From Zhongshania sp. (GTDB taxonomy: Bacteria; Pseudomonadota; Gammaproteobacteria; Pseudomonadales; Spongiibacteraceae), in contig NZ_JARGNU010000005.1 in assembly GCF_029212375.1 (NCBI RefSeq), forward strand, positions 68,395 to 132,394: a stretch of 64,000 bases of DNA. The letters run 5' to 3'. Positions 23,300 to 32,225 of the stretch are shown here, piece by piece (the stretch's first letter is position 1; the number at the start of each line of letters is the position of its first letter). A program made the position numbers and the translations under genes. The notes below the pieces were generated by a model. That model was not told the DNA's origin, did not search any database, and worked only from the letters and a program-made list of their open reading frames with translations.

Positions 23300-25318
23300 A
23301 TGATTAAAAATAAAATGGGCGTAACCTCCTTATTACTTACCGTGGCACTTTTTGCCGGAGCTAGCGCTTTTGCCGAAGTTGCACCGGCCACCGCGCCAAG
23401 TGAGCCTTATCACGCTCCGGCACTTACGCTGTATGGGCATTTGCCCAGCATCGACATGGTTGCGCTTTCTGAATCGGGTCGGCAGCAGGCAATGCTCGCT
23501 ACCGTCGATGACCGGCGGATACTGCTAGTTGGGGATGTTGGCAAAAAAATTGAGATCAAACTCGGCTTAGGCGACATCAAAGCTCGGGATTTGTATTGGG
23601 CTGGTGAGCGCTACGTGGTGGTGATTACCAGCTCTACTCAAAACCTAGGGATGAACTACGGGTATAAATATGAGCTACAGAATATAGCTGTTTTAGATAC
23701 CCAATCTAAGGATTTTTTTTGGCCTTTGGCTAAATCCGACCGTGTTCTAAATGCCGCATTTGGTGTTCACATGCCGGTTAAAGCTGACGACGGCTGGCAG
23801 CAATGCGTTAATACTTTGCCGTTAAATAGGAGCAGCCGGTCTGGATCAGTGTGGATATCAGGATTTGACATTGAGCTTAGCTGCATAAATTTAGACTCGC
23901 GTAAACTGAAGTTACTGGCTGCGGGGCGCGAAGACGGCAGCGGCTGGTTGCTCGGCGCAGGGCCAACCGTTATTGCTCGCGAAACCTACGACAGCATCCG
24001 CACCGATTGGGAACTTTACGCGGGTAAGCGTGGCGACCGTTTATATAAAGCTAAAGACCGCTTTGGTCGAAATACCATTGTTGGCCAAGGTCGAACGCCA
24101 GGCACCGTACTCTTTATAATTCATAATAAGCGCGGCGTTGCGCAATTGATGGAGATGCCGCTAGACGGAAAAGCCGCGCCGGTCGAATTATACCCAGCCT
24201 TAAATATTAACGAGTATGTTTATAGTCGCACCACAGGCCTATTGACCGGCATTGTTATTGGCGGCGATACGCCCACATTAGAAATGATAGACGATGGCCT
24301 AGAGGCCCGAGTGAGGGGCACCCGCAAGGCCTTTCCTAACTTGAATGTGCATTTTGAGTCGGTGACCGATGATTTTAGTCGTATGGTGGTACGTACCGAC
24401 GGCGCCACCGATAGTGGCACATGGTGGTTTGTGGATATACCCTCGGGATCGGCGGTTGAAATTGGTTGGCGCTACCCAGGTATTAAACCAAGTCAAATTG
24501 GTCCGGTGACGACTTGGCATTACACCGCTGCCGACGGCTTGGACATACCCGCTATTTTAACGTTGCCGCCGCATCGCGAGGCCAAGCAGTTACCTTTAGT
24601 CGTGCTGCCGCATGGTGGCCCAGAGTCGCGGGATTACCCCGAGTTTCACTGGATGGCTCAGGCGTTTGCCAGCCGTGGCTATGCGGTGTTGCAGCCCAAT
24701 TTTAGAGGCTCTCGCGGTTATGGTGTTGGCTTTCGCAATGCCGGTTTTGGCGAGTGGGGGCGCAAAATGCAAACCGACCTGTCTGATGGTATAGCGACCT
24801 TAGCGGCGCAAGGAATTATTGACCCTAGTCGCGCCTGTATTGTTGGCGGAAGTTACGGCGGTTATGCCGCGCTGGCGGGGGTTACGGTTCAGCAAGGTAT
24901 CTATCGCTGTGCGGTGGCAATTGCACCAGTTAGTGACTTAAACCTAATGTTGCGGAATACCGAATTTGACAAGAAGCGCGGTGAATTGCGCTACTGGAAA
25001 GAGTTTATGGGCGCTGATGGCGTAGGGGACAATAGCTTAGATGCCATATCACCCTACACCTTGGCCAAGCGCGCAGATGCACCAATTTTACTGATTCACG
25101 GTAGCGATGACACCACGGTGGAGATTGTGCACAGCGAACGGATGGCGAGCAAATTGCGCTCGGCGAAAAAGCCTTATGAATTTATTAAGATTGAAGGCGC
25201 AGATCATTTCTTGTCGCAGGAAACCACACGGCAGCGGGTGTTGGCCGAATCTGTACGCTTTGTGTTAAGGAATAATCCCCCGAATATAGACGCGATACGC
25301 GACTGGCAGCCGGAATAA
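23300..25318 (+). CDS. Secreted S9-family serine peptidase (prolyl oligopeptidase-like)
   Basis: A protein of about 672 residues with a signal peptide (VTSLLLTVALFAGASAFA), so it acts in the periplasm or outside. An N-terminal propeller-like region (to ~residue 410) precedes an alpha/beta hydrolase domain. Catalytic residues are Ser in GGSYGGYAAL, Asp in IHGSDDTTV and His in GADHFLSQ. VLPHGGPESRD supplies the oxyanion region. This is the S9C (acylaminoacyl peptidase-like) arrangement. The track starts at GTG 23291; the in-frame ATG at 23300 gives a better signal peptide and spacing. It appears to be a single-gene unit. Peptide specificity is not readable. Confidence 0.88.
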   Translation: MIKNKMGVTSLLLTVALFAGASAFAEVAPATAPSEPYHAPALTLYGHLPSIDMVALSESGRQQAMLATVDDRRILLVGDVGKKIEIKLGLGDIKARDLYWAGERYVVVITSSTQNLGMNYGYKYELQNIAVLDTQSKDFFWPLAKSDRVLNAAFGVHMPVKADDGWQQCVNTLPLNRSSRSGSVWISGFDIELSCINLDSRKLKLLAAGREDGSGWLLGAGPTVIARETYDSIRTDWELYAGKRGDRLYKAKDRFGRNTIVGQGRTPGTVLFIIHNKRGVAQLMEMPLDGKAAPVELYPALNINEYVYSRTTGLLTGIVIGGDTPTLEMIDDGLEARVRGTRKAFPNLNVHFESVTDDFSRMVVRTDGATDSGTWWFVDIPSGSAVEIGWRYPGIKPSQIGPVTTWHYTAADGLDIPAILTLPPHREAKQLPLVVLPHGGPESRDYPEFHWMAQAFASRGYAVLQPNFRGSRGYGVGFRNAGFGEWGRKMQTDLSDGIATLAAQGIIDPSRACIVGGSYGGYAALAGVTVQQGIYRCAVAIAPVSDLNLMLRNTEFDKKRGELRYWKEFMGADGVGDNSLDAISPYTLAKRADAPILLIHGSDDTTVEIVHSERMASKLRSAKKPYEFIKIEGADHFLSQETTRQRVLAESVRFVLRNNPPNIDAIRDWQPE

Positions 25319-25457
25319 TGTTTATAGAGTTGAGCTGCTTGCAGCGGTATTCCTTGCGTCTAAGATCATCCTTAATGTGTAAATAAATAGGCCACTGATA
25401 GGCGGTCTTTTACTACCACCTGCTAAATCTGTATAAGCAAAAGGATGGAGGTTTCAA

Positions 25458-25949
25458 ATGGATCTTGAGAAAAATTGGCCGGAAATTTTGAGCGTTCTTG
25501 GCAGCGCTAAAAAGGCCAACCGTTTCTTCTCCGTCGCAACGGTCGATTCCGCGGGCAACCCGCACATCACCCCCATTGGTCATGTTTTTTTTCGCAATGA
25601 TATGACGGCTTACTACTTTGATGCCTACTCAAAAGCTATGCCAAAAAACTTTGAGCACAATAAGCGGGTATGTCTAATGGGGGTTAACAGCAGCACGGGC
25701 TTTTGGTTTAAGTCGCTTTTTAACGGCAAGTTTAATTCAGCGCCAGCGGTTCGACTATTTGGTGAGGTTGGTGAAATTCGGGATGCTAGCGCAGACGAAA
25801 TTGAAACACTTCAGGCTACCATACGAATTACAAAAAAGCTGAAAGGTCATAAATTGCTCTGGGGTAACTTAAACCGCGTGCGAGATATTAAATTCGATTC
25901 CTTTGCGCCAGCAACTTACCCTGCTATGTGTGATGGGCTTTGGCAATAA
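25458..25949 (+). CDS. Pyridoxamine 5'-phosphate oxidase-family protein
   Basis: A 163-residue FMN-binding split-barrel protein. The motif ATVDSAGNPHITPIGHVFF is the typical entry to the fold, followed by YYFDAYSKAMPKNFEHNKRV. Proteins of this class bind FMN or F420-like cofactors or heme and are often annotated as general stress or PNPOx-like. It is not PdxH itself, which is longer and has different conserved residues. It starts with ATG after AAGGATGGAGG. The neighbours are unrelated small enzymes. Confidence 0.78.
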   Translation: MDLEKNWPEILSVLGSAKKANRFFSVATVDSAGNPHITPIGHVFFRNDMTAYYFDAYSKAMPKNFEHNKRVCLMGVNSSTGFWFKSLFNGKFNSAPAVRLFGEVGEIRDASADEIETLQATIRITKKLKGHKLLWGNLNRVRDIKFDSFAPATYPAMCDGLWQ

Positions 25950-26130
25950 AGTAATACTGAGCGGAATATAGATAATGCTATCTAGACAGCGGCGCTACGT
26001 ATTACTGGTAAAAAGCGTAATTGGTTCATGCAAGGAAAAATACTAATGGGTTTGAGATAACCGGTGGCTACAAAATGAAATGTGCCATTGTATAGTTAGT
26101 GGTAGATGTTCTGTGCAGGCGGAGTTTTAT

Positions 26131-26577
26131 ATGTGTATCAGACCATTTAAAGATAGCGATTACTCTACGATAACGCGGATATACGCAAATACTAAGTTAG
26201 ATGAGTTGCGATACGAGGATAAAGTATTTGAGCTGCTTCCCCTTGAGGAAGACGCGGTGCGGCTGAAGCAATTAAGCGAATCTGATATCTATCTTTACGA
26301 TAACGGCGAAGTTCTTGGCTACGGCGCGGTATTTGGCCAAGAAATAAGGGCATTATTTGTGCTTTCGAAATATCGTGGACTCGGTGTAGGGCAGGCAATT
26401 TTAGCGTTCTTGATGGCAAAGGCTGGAGGCGAAATGAGTCTTTACCTTGCTAGTAGCAATCTGCCCGCTAAAAGGCTTTATGAAAAATACGGATTTATCA
26501 CGGTAGAGACCTTTGAAACGAGGTATAACGGCTTAGCCGTTTTTGCCGATAAAATGGTCCGGCCTGCTGTGGGGTGA
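26131..26577 (+). CDS. GNAT-family N-acetyltransferase
   Basis: A 148-residue acetyltransferase. The acetyl-CoA-binding segment is KYRGLGVGQAILAFLM, with the usual AKRLYEKYGF near the C terminus. The start chosen is ATG 26131 (MCIRPFKDSD), six bases after GGAG; the track version adds 17 cysteine-rich residues without family character. The substrate is unknown. It precedes a VOC protein gene by 22 bp and may be co-transcribed with it. Confidence 0.85.
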   Translation: MCIRPFKDSDYSTITRIYANTKLDELRYEDKVFELLPLEEDAVRLKQLSESDIYLYDNGEVLGYGAVFGQEIRALFVLSKYRGLGVGQAILAFLMAKAGGEMSLYLASSNLPAKRLYEKYGFITVETFETRYNGLAVFADKMVRPAVG

Positions 26578-26599
26578 TTGTTTTAATTTGGACTGAACA

Positions 26600-26965
26600 A
26601 TGGATTTTCAAACTATACCTATTACCCGTATCTTTGATGAAGACAAAGCCAAGGCGTTCTATCTTGAATATCTCGGCATGACGCTCGATTGGGCGCATCG
26701 ATTTGAACCGATGCTGCCTATTTACATGCAGGTATCTAAAGGGAATTTCACGCTGCATTTAAGCGAGCATTCCGGCGACTGCACGCCGGGCAGTAAAATT
26801 TTTGTGGACGTCAGTGATATTCAAGCGCTGTTCGGTGAGTTGGCGGCTAAAGATTACCCCTATTGCAATCCTGTACTCGAAACAGCCGTGTGGGGTGGTC
26901 GTTGTTTTACGGTGACAGATCCATTTTCAAATCGAATTCTGTTTAGTGAGTCAAGTAAGTCGTAG
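26600..26965 (+). CDS. Glyoxalase/bleomycin-resistance (VOC) superfamily protein
   Basis: A 121-residue single VOC-fold protein: an initial ITRIFDEDKAKAFYLEYLG strand-helix unit, a middle FTLHLSEHSGD and a final WGGRCFTVTDPFSNRILF. Proteins like this are dioxygenases, thiol transferases or antibiotic-binding proteins. His and Glu residues that could bind metal are present, but the activity cannot be assigned. The start follows GGACTGAACA with weak Shine-Dalgarno. It is likely in one transcript with the GNAT gene. Confidence 0.82.
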   Translation: MDFQTIPITRIFDEDKAKAFYLEYLGMTLDWAHRFEPMLPIYMQVSKGNFTLHLSEHSGDCTPGSKIFVDVSDIQALFGELAAKDYPYCNPVLETAVWGGRCFTVTDPFSNRILFSESSKS

Positions 26966-27047
26966 TTACGGTCTTTGCGAGCCAGTTTAGCTAAATTACC
27001 CTGCCATAACGTACAATACCGCTTTATTTACGAACAGGGCGTATTAC

Positions 27048-28073
27048 ATGGCGATTCAGTGGTATCCGGGGCATATGCACAAGGCCCAGAAGGACATCAG
27101 GGAGCTATTGCCCCAAGTTGATTTGTTGATCGAAGTGTTGGATGCCCGCATCCCGTACTCCAGTGAAAACCCCGCTATTGAAAAGATTCGTGGCGATAAA
27201 CCCTGTATCAAAATTCTGAGCAAATCGGATCTTGCCGACCCTGCGGTAACGGCGGCGTGGCAGGCGCATTTAGAGCAGCAGCGCGGGGTGAAGACGTTTC
27301 CAACCACGACCAATGAACCGGCTAAAATTAAGCAGCTATTGGAGCTGTGTCGGCGTATGTTTCCCGCTAAGGATGCTGGGGTTAAAACCATCAACGCAAT
27401 GATCGTTGGCATTCCCAATGTGGGTAAGTCCACCATCATTAATACCTTGGCCGATCGAATTATTGCCAAGACCGGCAATGAACCAGCGGTAACCAAAAGC
27501 CAGCAGCGCATTAATTTGGGCAGCGGCATTGTGCTGTTTGATACGCCGGGTATTTTGTGGCCCAAAATTGATAATCCCAATAGTAGTTACCGGCTTGCGG
27601 TGACGGGTGCGATTAAAAGCACCGCCATGGAATACGACGATGTGGGCTTTTACGCGGCCGATTATTTGATTAAGGCCTACCCTGAATTATTAAAAGAGCG
27701 CTTTCAGCTAGAGAGTATCCCCGATACTGAACTTGCCTTTTTAGAAGTGGCGGCGCTCCGACGGGGCGCGCTAAGTGCGGGCGGGCGCATTAATTTACAC
27801 AAAATCTGTGAGCTGCTGATTAATGAGCTGCGCGCGGGCACTGTTGGCCGGATTAGTTTAGAAACACCAGAAATGGTGGTGCAGGAAAAAATCGCTATTG
27901 CTGAAGCGCAAGCTAAAAAGGAGGCCGATGCGGCTGAGCGTAAGCGGCGGTTTAAACAAGGCTCGCGCAACCCCAGTGACAGCGAACTGGCGGCACAGGA
28001 GGCGAATAATGCTAAGCGAGCACCGCGTGGATCGCGGCCGCCAAAGGCGACGAAACCACGTAAATTAAAGTAA
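27048..28073 (+). CDS. ylqF: Ribosome biogenesis GTPase YlqF/RbgA
   Basis: A 341-residue circularly permuted GTPase that helps late assembly of the 50S subunit. The permuted motif order is visible: G4 ILSKSDLAD first, then G1 VGIPNVGKST and G3 FDTPGILWP. WYPGHMHKAQK at the N terminus is diagnostic for YlqF. G4 has Ser instead of the usual Asn (SKSD), also seen in some members. The C-terminal tail is basic (KRAPRGSRPPKATKPRK), suited to binding rRNA. An unknown membrane-protein gene begins nine bases after it. Confidence 0.93.
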   Translation: MAIQWYPGHMHKAQKDIRELLPQVDLLIEVLDARIPYSSENPAIEKIRGDKPCIKILSKSDLADPAVTAAWQAHLEQQRGVKTFPTTTNEPAKIKQLLELCRRMFPAKDAGVKTINAMIVGIPNVGKSTIINTLADRIIAKTGNEPAVTKSQQRINLGSGIVLFDTPGILWPKIDNPNSSYRLAVTGAIKSTAMEYDDVGFYAADYLIKAYPELLKERFQLESIPDTELAFLEVAALRRGALSAGGRINLHKICELLINELRAGTVGRISLETPEMVVQEKIAIAEAQAKKEADAAERKRRFKQGSRNPSDSELAAQEANNAKRAPRGSRPPKATKPRKLK

Positions 28074-28082
28074 ATATCACTC

Positions 28083-29072
28083 ATGTCTTCAGGTGAAAAT
28101 GCTGGGCAATTAAACGCAAGCTCCGGCGTTGATGACGGCCAGTTAAGTGCCGAAATTGAACAAGCCATATCACAGGCTGCGGCACGCTATTTTGATGAGT
28201 GCCGCCAGCGGGTACCGAGCTTTGTTCGCCGCCATTTTACTTACCCTGGCGCAATAGCCTTAAACCGAGTTGCCTTGGGCTGGGATATGTTGCGCGCGCC
28301 GCTAAATTTATTTTGGGCACCGCTGTATAGCCTTATTTCACTGCTGCATTTCGCCTGCGTTAAACAGCCGCGCTTAGCTGGGCTCGCGAGCTTGTTGGCG
28401 CGTATTCCCAGCGGCTTTAGTACGCAAGTTCAGGCGCAAATTAGCGCACTGGTAATGGACGAACTCCTTAATGCTCGCAGCGAGGACAATGCCTTCGAAG
28501 TGCATCTGCTGACGTCCTTGCAAACGGTCTATCGCCGGCATAATCATGACGCGACTACTGATCAGCATTTTGCGCAGATCATTGAGCCGTTGCTCAACGA
28601 CGCCTTAAAGCAATATCAGCTCACTCGCACTGCCTCAGCGGACATCGCCAATAGTCTCTCCTGCACGGTGCTTGGTGCGTTTGCCTTTCAGAAGTTCACC
28701 CCGGGTGGTATTGGCGTGGCTGCGCTGTTGGCCTCTTTGTTGGCGACGGAGTTGGCCAGCCGCAATTTTGTGTTTGGTGAAACCTTGGGGCGCTGGTATT
28801 ACGGTGTGTTTCCGCCAGAACCGAATTTGAGCTTAACCTTAGGGATGTTGGCGGGGATTATGGCCTTGTTGGCGGCCTTTGCGGCATTTTCGGGGGTGAT
28901 AACCGACCCTGTGCAGGCGCTTTTGGGCGTGCATCGCCGCCGTTTAATGAAAATGTTAGATCATTTGGAGCACGATTTTAACGAAAAGCGTACTAGCAGC
29001 TTTCGGCCTAAAGATCAGTTTGTAGCGCGGATTATGGATGGTTTTGACATGATTAAGTCTAGCCTGTTCTGA
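28083..29072 (+). CDS. Uncharacterised membrane protein (possibly DUF6635-like)
   Basis: A 329-residue protein I do not assign to a function. The N-terminal half carries RRHFTYPGAIALNRVALGWDMLRAPLN, a stretch that looks conserved. Hydrophobic segments occur at ~80-95, ~200-220 and ~250-280 (LTLGMLAGIMALLAAFAAFSG). The C-terminal end is charged. The start lies nine bases after ylqF with no good Shine-Dalgarno, so translation may be coupled. I recall similar proteins in marine gammaproteobacteria under a DUF label, but I am not certain of the number. Confidence 0.6.
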   Translation: MSSGENAGQLNASSGVDDGQLSAEIEQAISQAAARYFDECRQRVPSFVRRHFTYPGAIALNRVALGWDMLRAPLNLFWAPLYSLISLLHFACVKQPRLAGLASLLARIPSGFSTQVQAQISALVMDELLNARSEDNAFEVHLLTSLQTVYRRHNHDATTDQHFAQIIEPLLNDALKQYQLTRTASADIANSLSCTVLGAFAFQKFTPGGIGVAALLASLLATELASRNFVFGETLGRWYYGVFPPEPNLSLTLGMLAGIMALLAAFAAFSGVITDPVQALLGVHRRRLMKMLDHLEHDFNEKRTSSFRPKDQFVARIMDGFDMIKSSLF

Positions 29073-29181
29073 ATTTTACACGGTGGAATGCGGGCTGAGG
29101 TGCTTCGCTTAATCACTGCGGGCGTAAGTATGGCATAATGGCGGCGGGTTTATGGCTGGGCCCTAGGTGATGGCGATTGGC

Positions 29182-29187
29182 TATAAT
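29182..29187 (+). promoter_or_regulatory. -10 element (TATAAT) for yehS
   Basis: A perfect TATAAT lies 47 bases before the yehS start. A weaker copy of the same surroundings (GGCATAATGGC) occurs about 50 bases earlier. I see no good -35 for either. Confidence 0.4.
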
Positions 29188-29234
29188 GGCAAACGGCGCC
29201 CACCAAATAGCGTTTAATCAATTGGGAAGTAAGC

Positions 29235-29732
29235 ATGGATAATAATGATGTTCTGCGCCGGGTGCGCTACATCTTCGATTTTAATGACGCAAAAATGATT
29301 TCGGTTTTTGGTTTGGCGGATCATTTGGTGAGTCGAGAAGAAGTGAGTGATTGGTTGAAGCGCGAAGGCGATCCGACTTATCAACCCCTCGGTGATTTGC
29401 ATCTCGCGGCTTTTCTTAACGGTTTGATTAGCGATAAACGCGGCAAGCGCGAAGGCCCAAAGCCTGAGAATGAAAAGCGCTTAAGCAATAATATGATTTT
29501 TATGAAGTTGAAAATTGCCCTAAACCTCAAGGCCGAGGATGTTATGGCAATTTTAGCTTTGGCAGATGTGATTATTAGCAAGCACGAGCTGAGTGCGTTT
29601 TTCCGCAAAACCGACCACAAGCATTATCGCGAGTGCAAGGACCAGATTTTACGCAATTTTCTGAAAGGCTTGCAGCGTAAATACCGAAGCGATGCTGAGG
29701 TAGAAGTAGAGTTTGGCAGCGAAGTAGAATAA
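29235..29732 (+). CDS. yehS: DUF1456 family protein YehS
   Basis: A 165-residue protein built of two repeats of a ~70-residue unit, beginning NNDVLRRVRYIFDFND and again NMIFMKLKIALNLKAED. It matches E. coli YehS as I remember it in length and in motifs such as FLNGLISDKRGK and DHKHYRECKDQILRNFL. The biochemical function is unknown. It is a single gene ending in a hairpin shared with the convergent rnf operon. Confidence 0.88.
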   Translation: MDNNDVLRRVRYIFDFNDAKMISVFGLADHLVSREEVSDWLKREGDPTYQPLGDLHLAAFLNGLISDKRGKREGPKPENEKRLSNNMIFMKLKIALNLKAEDVMAILALADVIISKHELSAFFRKTDHKHYRECKDQILRNFLKGLQRKYRSDAEVEVEFGSEVE

Positions 29733-29746
29733 GCATTTAGAACAAA

Positions 29747-29774
29747 ACAGGGTGATACTTTTGCGTCACCCTGT
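29747..29774. terminator. Bidirectional hairpin between yehS and rnfE
   Basis: ACAGGGTGA and TCACCCTGT make a perfect 9-bp stem with a 10-nt loop, located between two convergent stop codons. The T-run on either side is weak. Confidence 0.65.
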
Positions 29775-29806
29775 CCTCATCGCATTTTTAAAACCACAGT
29801 GTTGCC

Positions 29807-30520
29807 TTAGCTAATATTCCCCGTAACCCGAACTCGGCGGCTGGTGGGCGCAGATTCTATGGTTTTTGCGGCTTCGCGTTTCTTAATACCATCGTCGATG
29901 ATGTTCTTCAGCGCGATAATCATTCCCGTAAAAATAAACGCGCCCGGCGGTAAAATTGCCACCAACACCGCGGTGTAATCCTCTACCAGTACAATCTTCC
30001 ATGCCTTGGCACCTTCGCCAAACAGTAAGTCCATATTCGCGAAAATCGCGCCGGTACCAATAATTTCTCGCACTGCGCCGAGCAGCATCAATATAACGGC
30101 AAACCCCGCACCCATAATAAAACCGTCGTACATGGCGGGCAGTACTTTATTCTTGCAGGCAAAGGCGTCGGCGCGGCCAAGAATTACACAGTTGGTGGTG
30201 ATCAGCGGTAGAAAAATACCAAGGATTTGAAATAGCTCATAGGCAAATGCCTGCATTAATAGCTCGATGCAGGTTACTGCCGCAGCAATAATCATTACAA
30301 ATGCCGGTAGCCGGATGGCATCCGAGGCAAAGCTGCGAATCATCGACACGCAGGTATTTGAAACGGTGAGCACGAGCATTGTTGCCAGCCCCATACCCAG
30401 CGCATTAATCACTGAGCCGGTTACCGCTAACAGCGGACATAAGCCGAGCAGCTGAACAATGGCGGGGTTGTTCTTCCACAGCCCGTTTAGGGAGATCTCG
30501 CGGTAGCTGATGTCACTCAT
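29807..30520 (-). CDS. rnfE: Rnf/Rsx electron transport complex subunit E
   Basis: A 237-residue integral membrane subunit homologous to RnfA. The motif [21 protein letters not shown] and the buried [16 protein letters not shown] (with a Cys that helps bind the membrane [2Fe-2S] cluster shared with RnfA) are typical. Its start overlaps the end of rnfG by eight bases. It is the last gene of the rnf operon; a nth gene, which often follows in enterics, is not present here. Confidence 0.95.
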   Translation of the reverse strand: MSDISYREISLNGLWKNNPAIVQLLGLCPLLAVTGSVINALGMGLATMLVLTVSNTCVSMIRSFASDAIRLPAFVMIIAAAVTCIELLMQAFAYELFQILGIFLPLITTNCVILGRADAFACKNKVLPAMYDGFIMGAGFAVILMLLGAVREIIGTGAIFANMDLLFGEGAKAWKIVLVEDYTAVLVAILPPGAFIFTGMIIALKNIIDDGIKKREAAKTIESAPTSRRVRVTGNIS

Positions 30521-31160
30521 TGCTGTTCTCCTTGTCAGGCTCTATGCCGGTAATCATGGCGCGATTAGCGTCAAAATAAAGTAGGGCGCGGTGTACTGCA
30601 CCGGTTACCGCACGCGGGGTGATGGTTGCGCCAGTAAACTGGTCAAACACGCCCTTGTCTTTCTTTACTGCCCATTTACCTGGTTCTGGGTTTGTGAGGC
30701 TTTTACCGACAAAGCCGTCTACCCAGTGGCTCTTTTTGTAGTCTACCTGATCGCCCAGGCCCGGCGTCTCGCGATGTGATAAAACTCGTACTCCAGCAAT
30801 GCTGCCGTCGAGGTTAATGCCGACGATCATATCGACATCGCCGGTATAACCGTCGCGGGCCGTGGCGGGCAAAATAGCGCCCACAAAATGGCCCTTTTGG
30901 GTGGCGCGGTAGAATTTTTTGGTTTCACGCAGGCCCAGTAACTCGGTGTCGGCGATGGTGTCGGCGGCGTCGAGCATGGAGTTGTCGTGACGGGATTTGG
31001 GAATAATTTCCAGCAGCGCGCGCTCTTCGGCGTGGCGGATGTTTTCCTGAATTAAACCTCGGGTAGAAAGATAAGTGCCGGCAATCACGCCGGTGGTGAC
31101 CACCGCAAAGAGGCCCAATAATAGACTGTTTTTACTGATCGATTGGCCGAGAATATTCAT
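30513..31160 (-). CDS. rnfG: Rnf/Rsx electron transport complex subunit G
   Basis: A 215-residue flavoprotein with one N-terminal membrane span and a periplasmic FMN-binding domain. FMN is attached covalently to the second Thr of the [10 protein letters not shown] motif. It relays electrons between RnfD and the other subunits. It overlaps both neighbours by a few bases, as expected for a tightly coupled operon. Confidence 0.95.
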   Translation of the reverse strand: MNILGQSISKNSLLLGLFAVVTTGVIAGTYLSTRGLIQENIRHAEERALLEIIPKSRHDNSMLDAADTIADTELLGLRETKKFYRATQKGHFVGAILPATARDGYTGDVDMIVGINLDGSIAGVRVLSHRETPGLGDQVDYKKSHWVDGFVGKSLTNPEPGKWAVKKDKGVFDQFTGATITPRAVTGAVHRALLYFDANRAMITGIEPDKENSNE

Positions 31161-32197
31161 TTATCGGCTCCCTTCGTTTTATGCCCATAAGTGCGCGGCT
31201 GGGTGAAATGATCAATAAAGGGCGCGGCAAAGTTCATTAACAATACCGAGAAGGCCAAGGCATCGGGATAATTGCCCCACACCCGAATAATATAAATGAG
31301 CAGGCCAATTAAGGCGCCGTAAATTAGGCGGCCGCGATTGGACACCGCCGAGGTCACGGGGTCGGTAACAATAAAGAAAGCGCCGAGCATGGTGGCGCCG
31401 CTGAACAAGTGAAAGAAAGGCGAGCCGCCAGAGGCCGAGCTGCCGCCGTCGTAGAAGAACAGCGACATTAGGGTGAGCACCGCGAGCATGCTCAGCGGCG
31501 CGTGCCAGGTAAAAATACGACGGTATATTAGGTAGGCGCCGCCCAGTAAAAATCCGGCATTTGCCCACTCCCAGCCTTTACCCGCAACTTGACCAAACTG
31601 GGGCGATTGTGACCAGAGATCGCTAACGAGCAGTGAGTTGTTTTGCTTTAGCACATCTAAAGGCGTGGCCATGGTGATGGCGTCAATGGCCTCGCGACCA
31701 AAGCCAAAGCAGTAGCGCAGGGCTTCGATGGGGCCGAGTAAGTCGCCGGCAAAGCTACCCTTGGGCGCCAGCCACTGGGTCATTTGCACGGGGAAGGAAA
31801 TCAGCAGCATGACGTAGGCGGCCATGGCGGGGTTGAATGGGTTGTAGCCCATGCCGCCATAGAGTTGTTTGCAAATTAAAATCGCAAAACCGGTGCCGAT
31901 CATAATCAGCCAAAATGGCGCGGCCGGCGGCAGCGCTATGCCGAGCAGAAAGGCGGTGACTAGGGCGCTGTAATCATTGAGGTAAAAGCCAATAGGCCGC
32001 TTGCGCCAGCGCAGCGCTAAGGCTTCAAACGCCAATGCGGTAATACTGGCCCATAGCACGTTAACAATGGTGCCAAAACCAAAGAACCAGGTCAGCGCCA
32101 GCATGCCGGGCAGGGTCGCCAGCAACACAAGGCGCATGACACTGGCGGTGCTCATGGGCCCGTGGGCGTGGGGTGAACTGACTTTTAAAAATCCCAT
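31157..32197 (-). CDS. rnfD: Rnf/Rsx electron transport complex subunit D
   Basis: A 346-residue polytopic membrane protein related to NqrB. The covalent FMN site is the Thr in DAITMATPLD, and NPFNPAMAAYVMLL is a family motif. It is thought to be part of the ion-translocating core. Its end overlaps the rnfG start by four bases (ATGA). The gap to rnfC is 28 bp. Confidence 0.95.
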   Translation of the reverse strand: MGFLKVSSPHAHGPMSTASVMRLVLLATLPGMLALTWFFGFGTIVNVLWASITALAFEALALRWRKRPIGFYLNDYSALVTAFLLGIALPPAAPFWLIMIGTGFAILICKQLYGGMGYNPFNPAMAAYVMLLISFPVQMTQWLAPKGSFAGDLLGPIEALRYCFGFGREAIDAITMATPLDVLKQNNSLLVSDLWSQSPQFGQVAGKGWEWANAGFLLGGAYLIYRRIFTWHAPLSMLAVLTLMSLFFYDGGSSASGGSPFFHLFSGATMLGAFFIVTDPVTSAVSNRGRLIYGALIGLLIYIIRVWGNYPDALAFSVLLMNFAAPFIDHFTQPRTYGHKTKGADK

Positions 32198-32225
32198 AGT
32201 CTGCTGTGTGCTCTATAAAAGGGTA

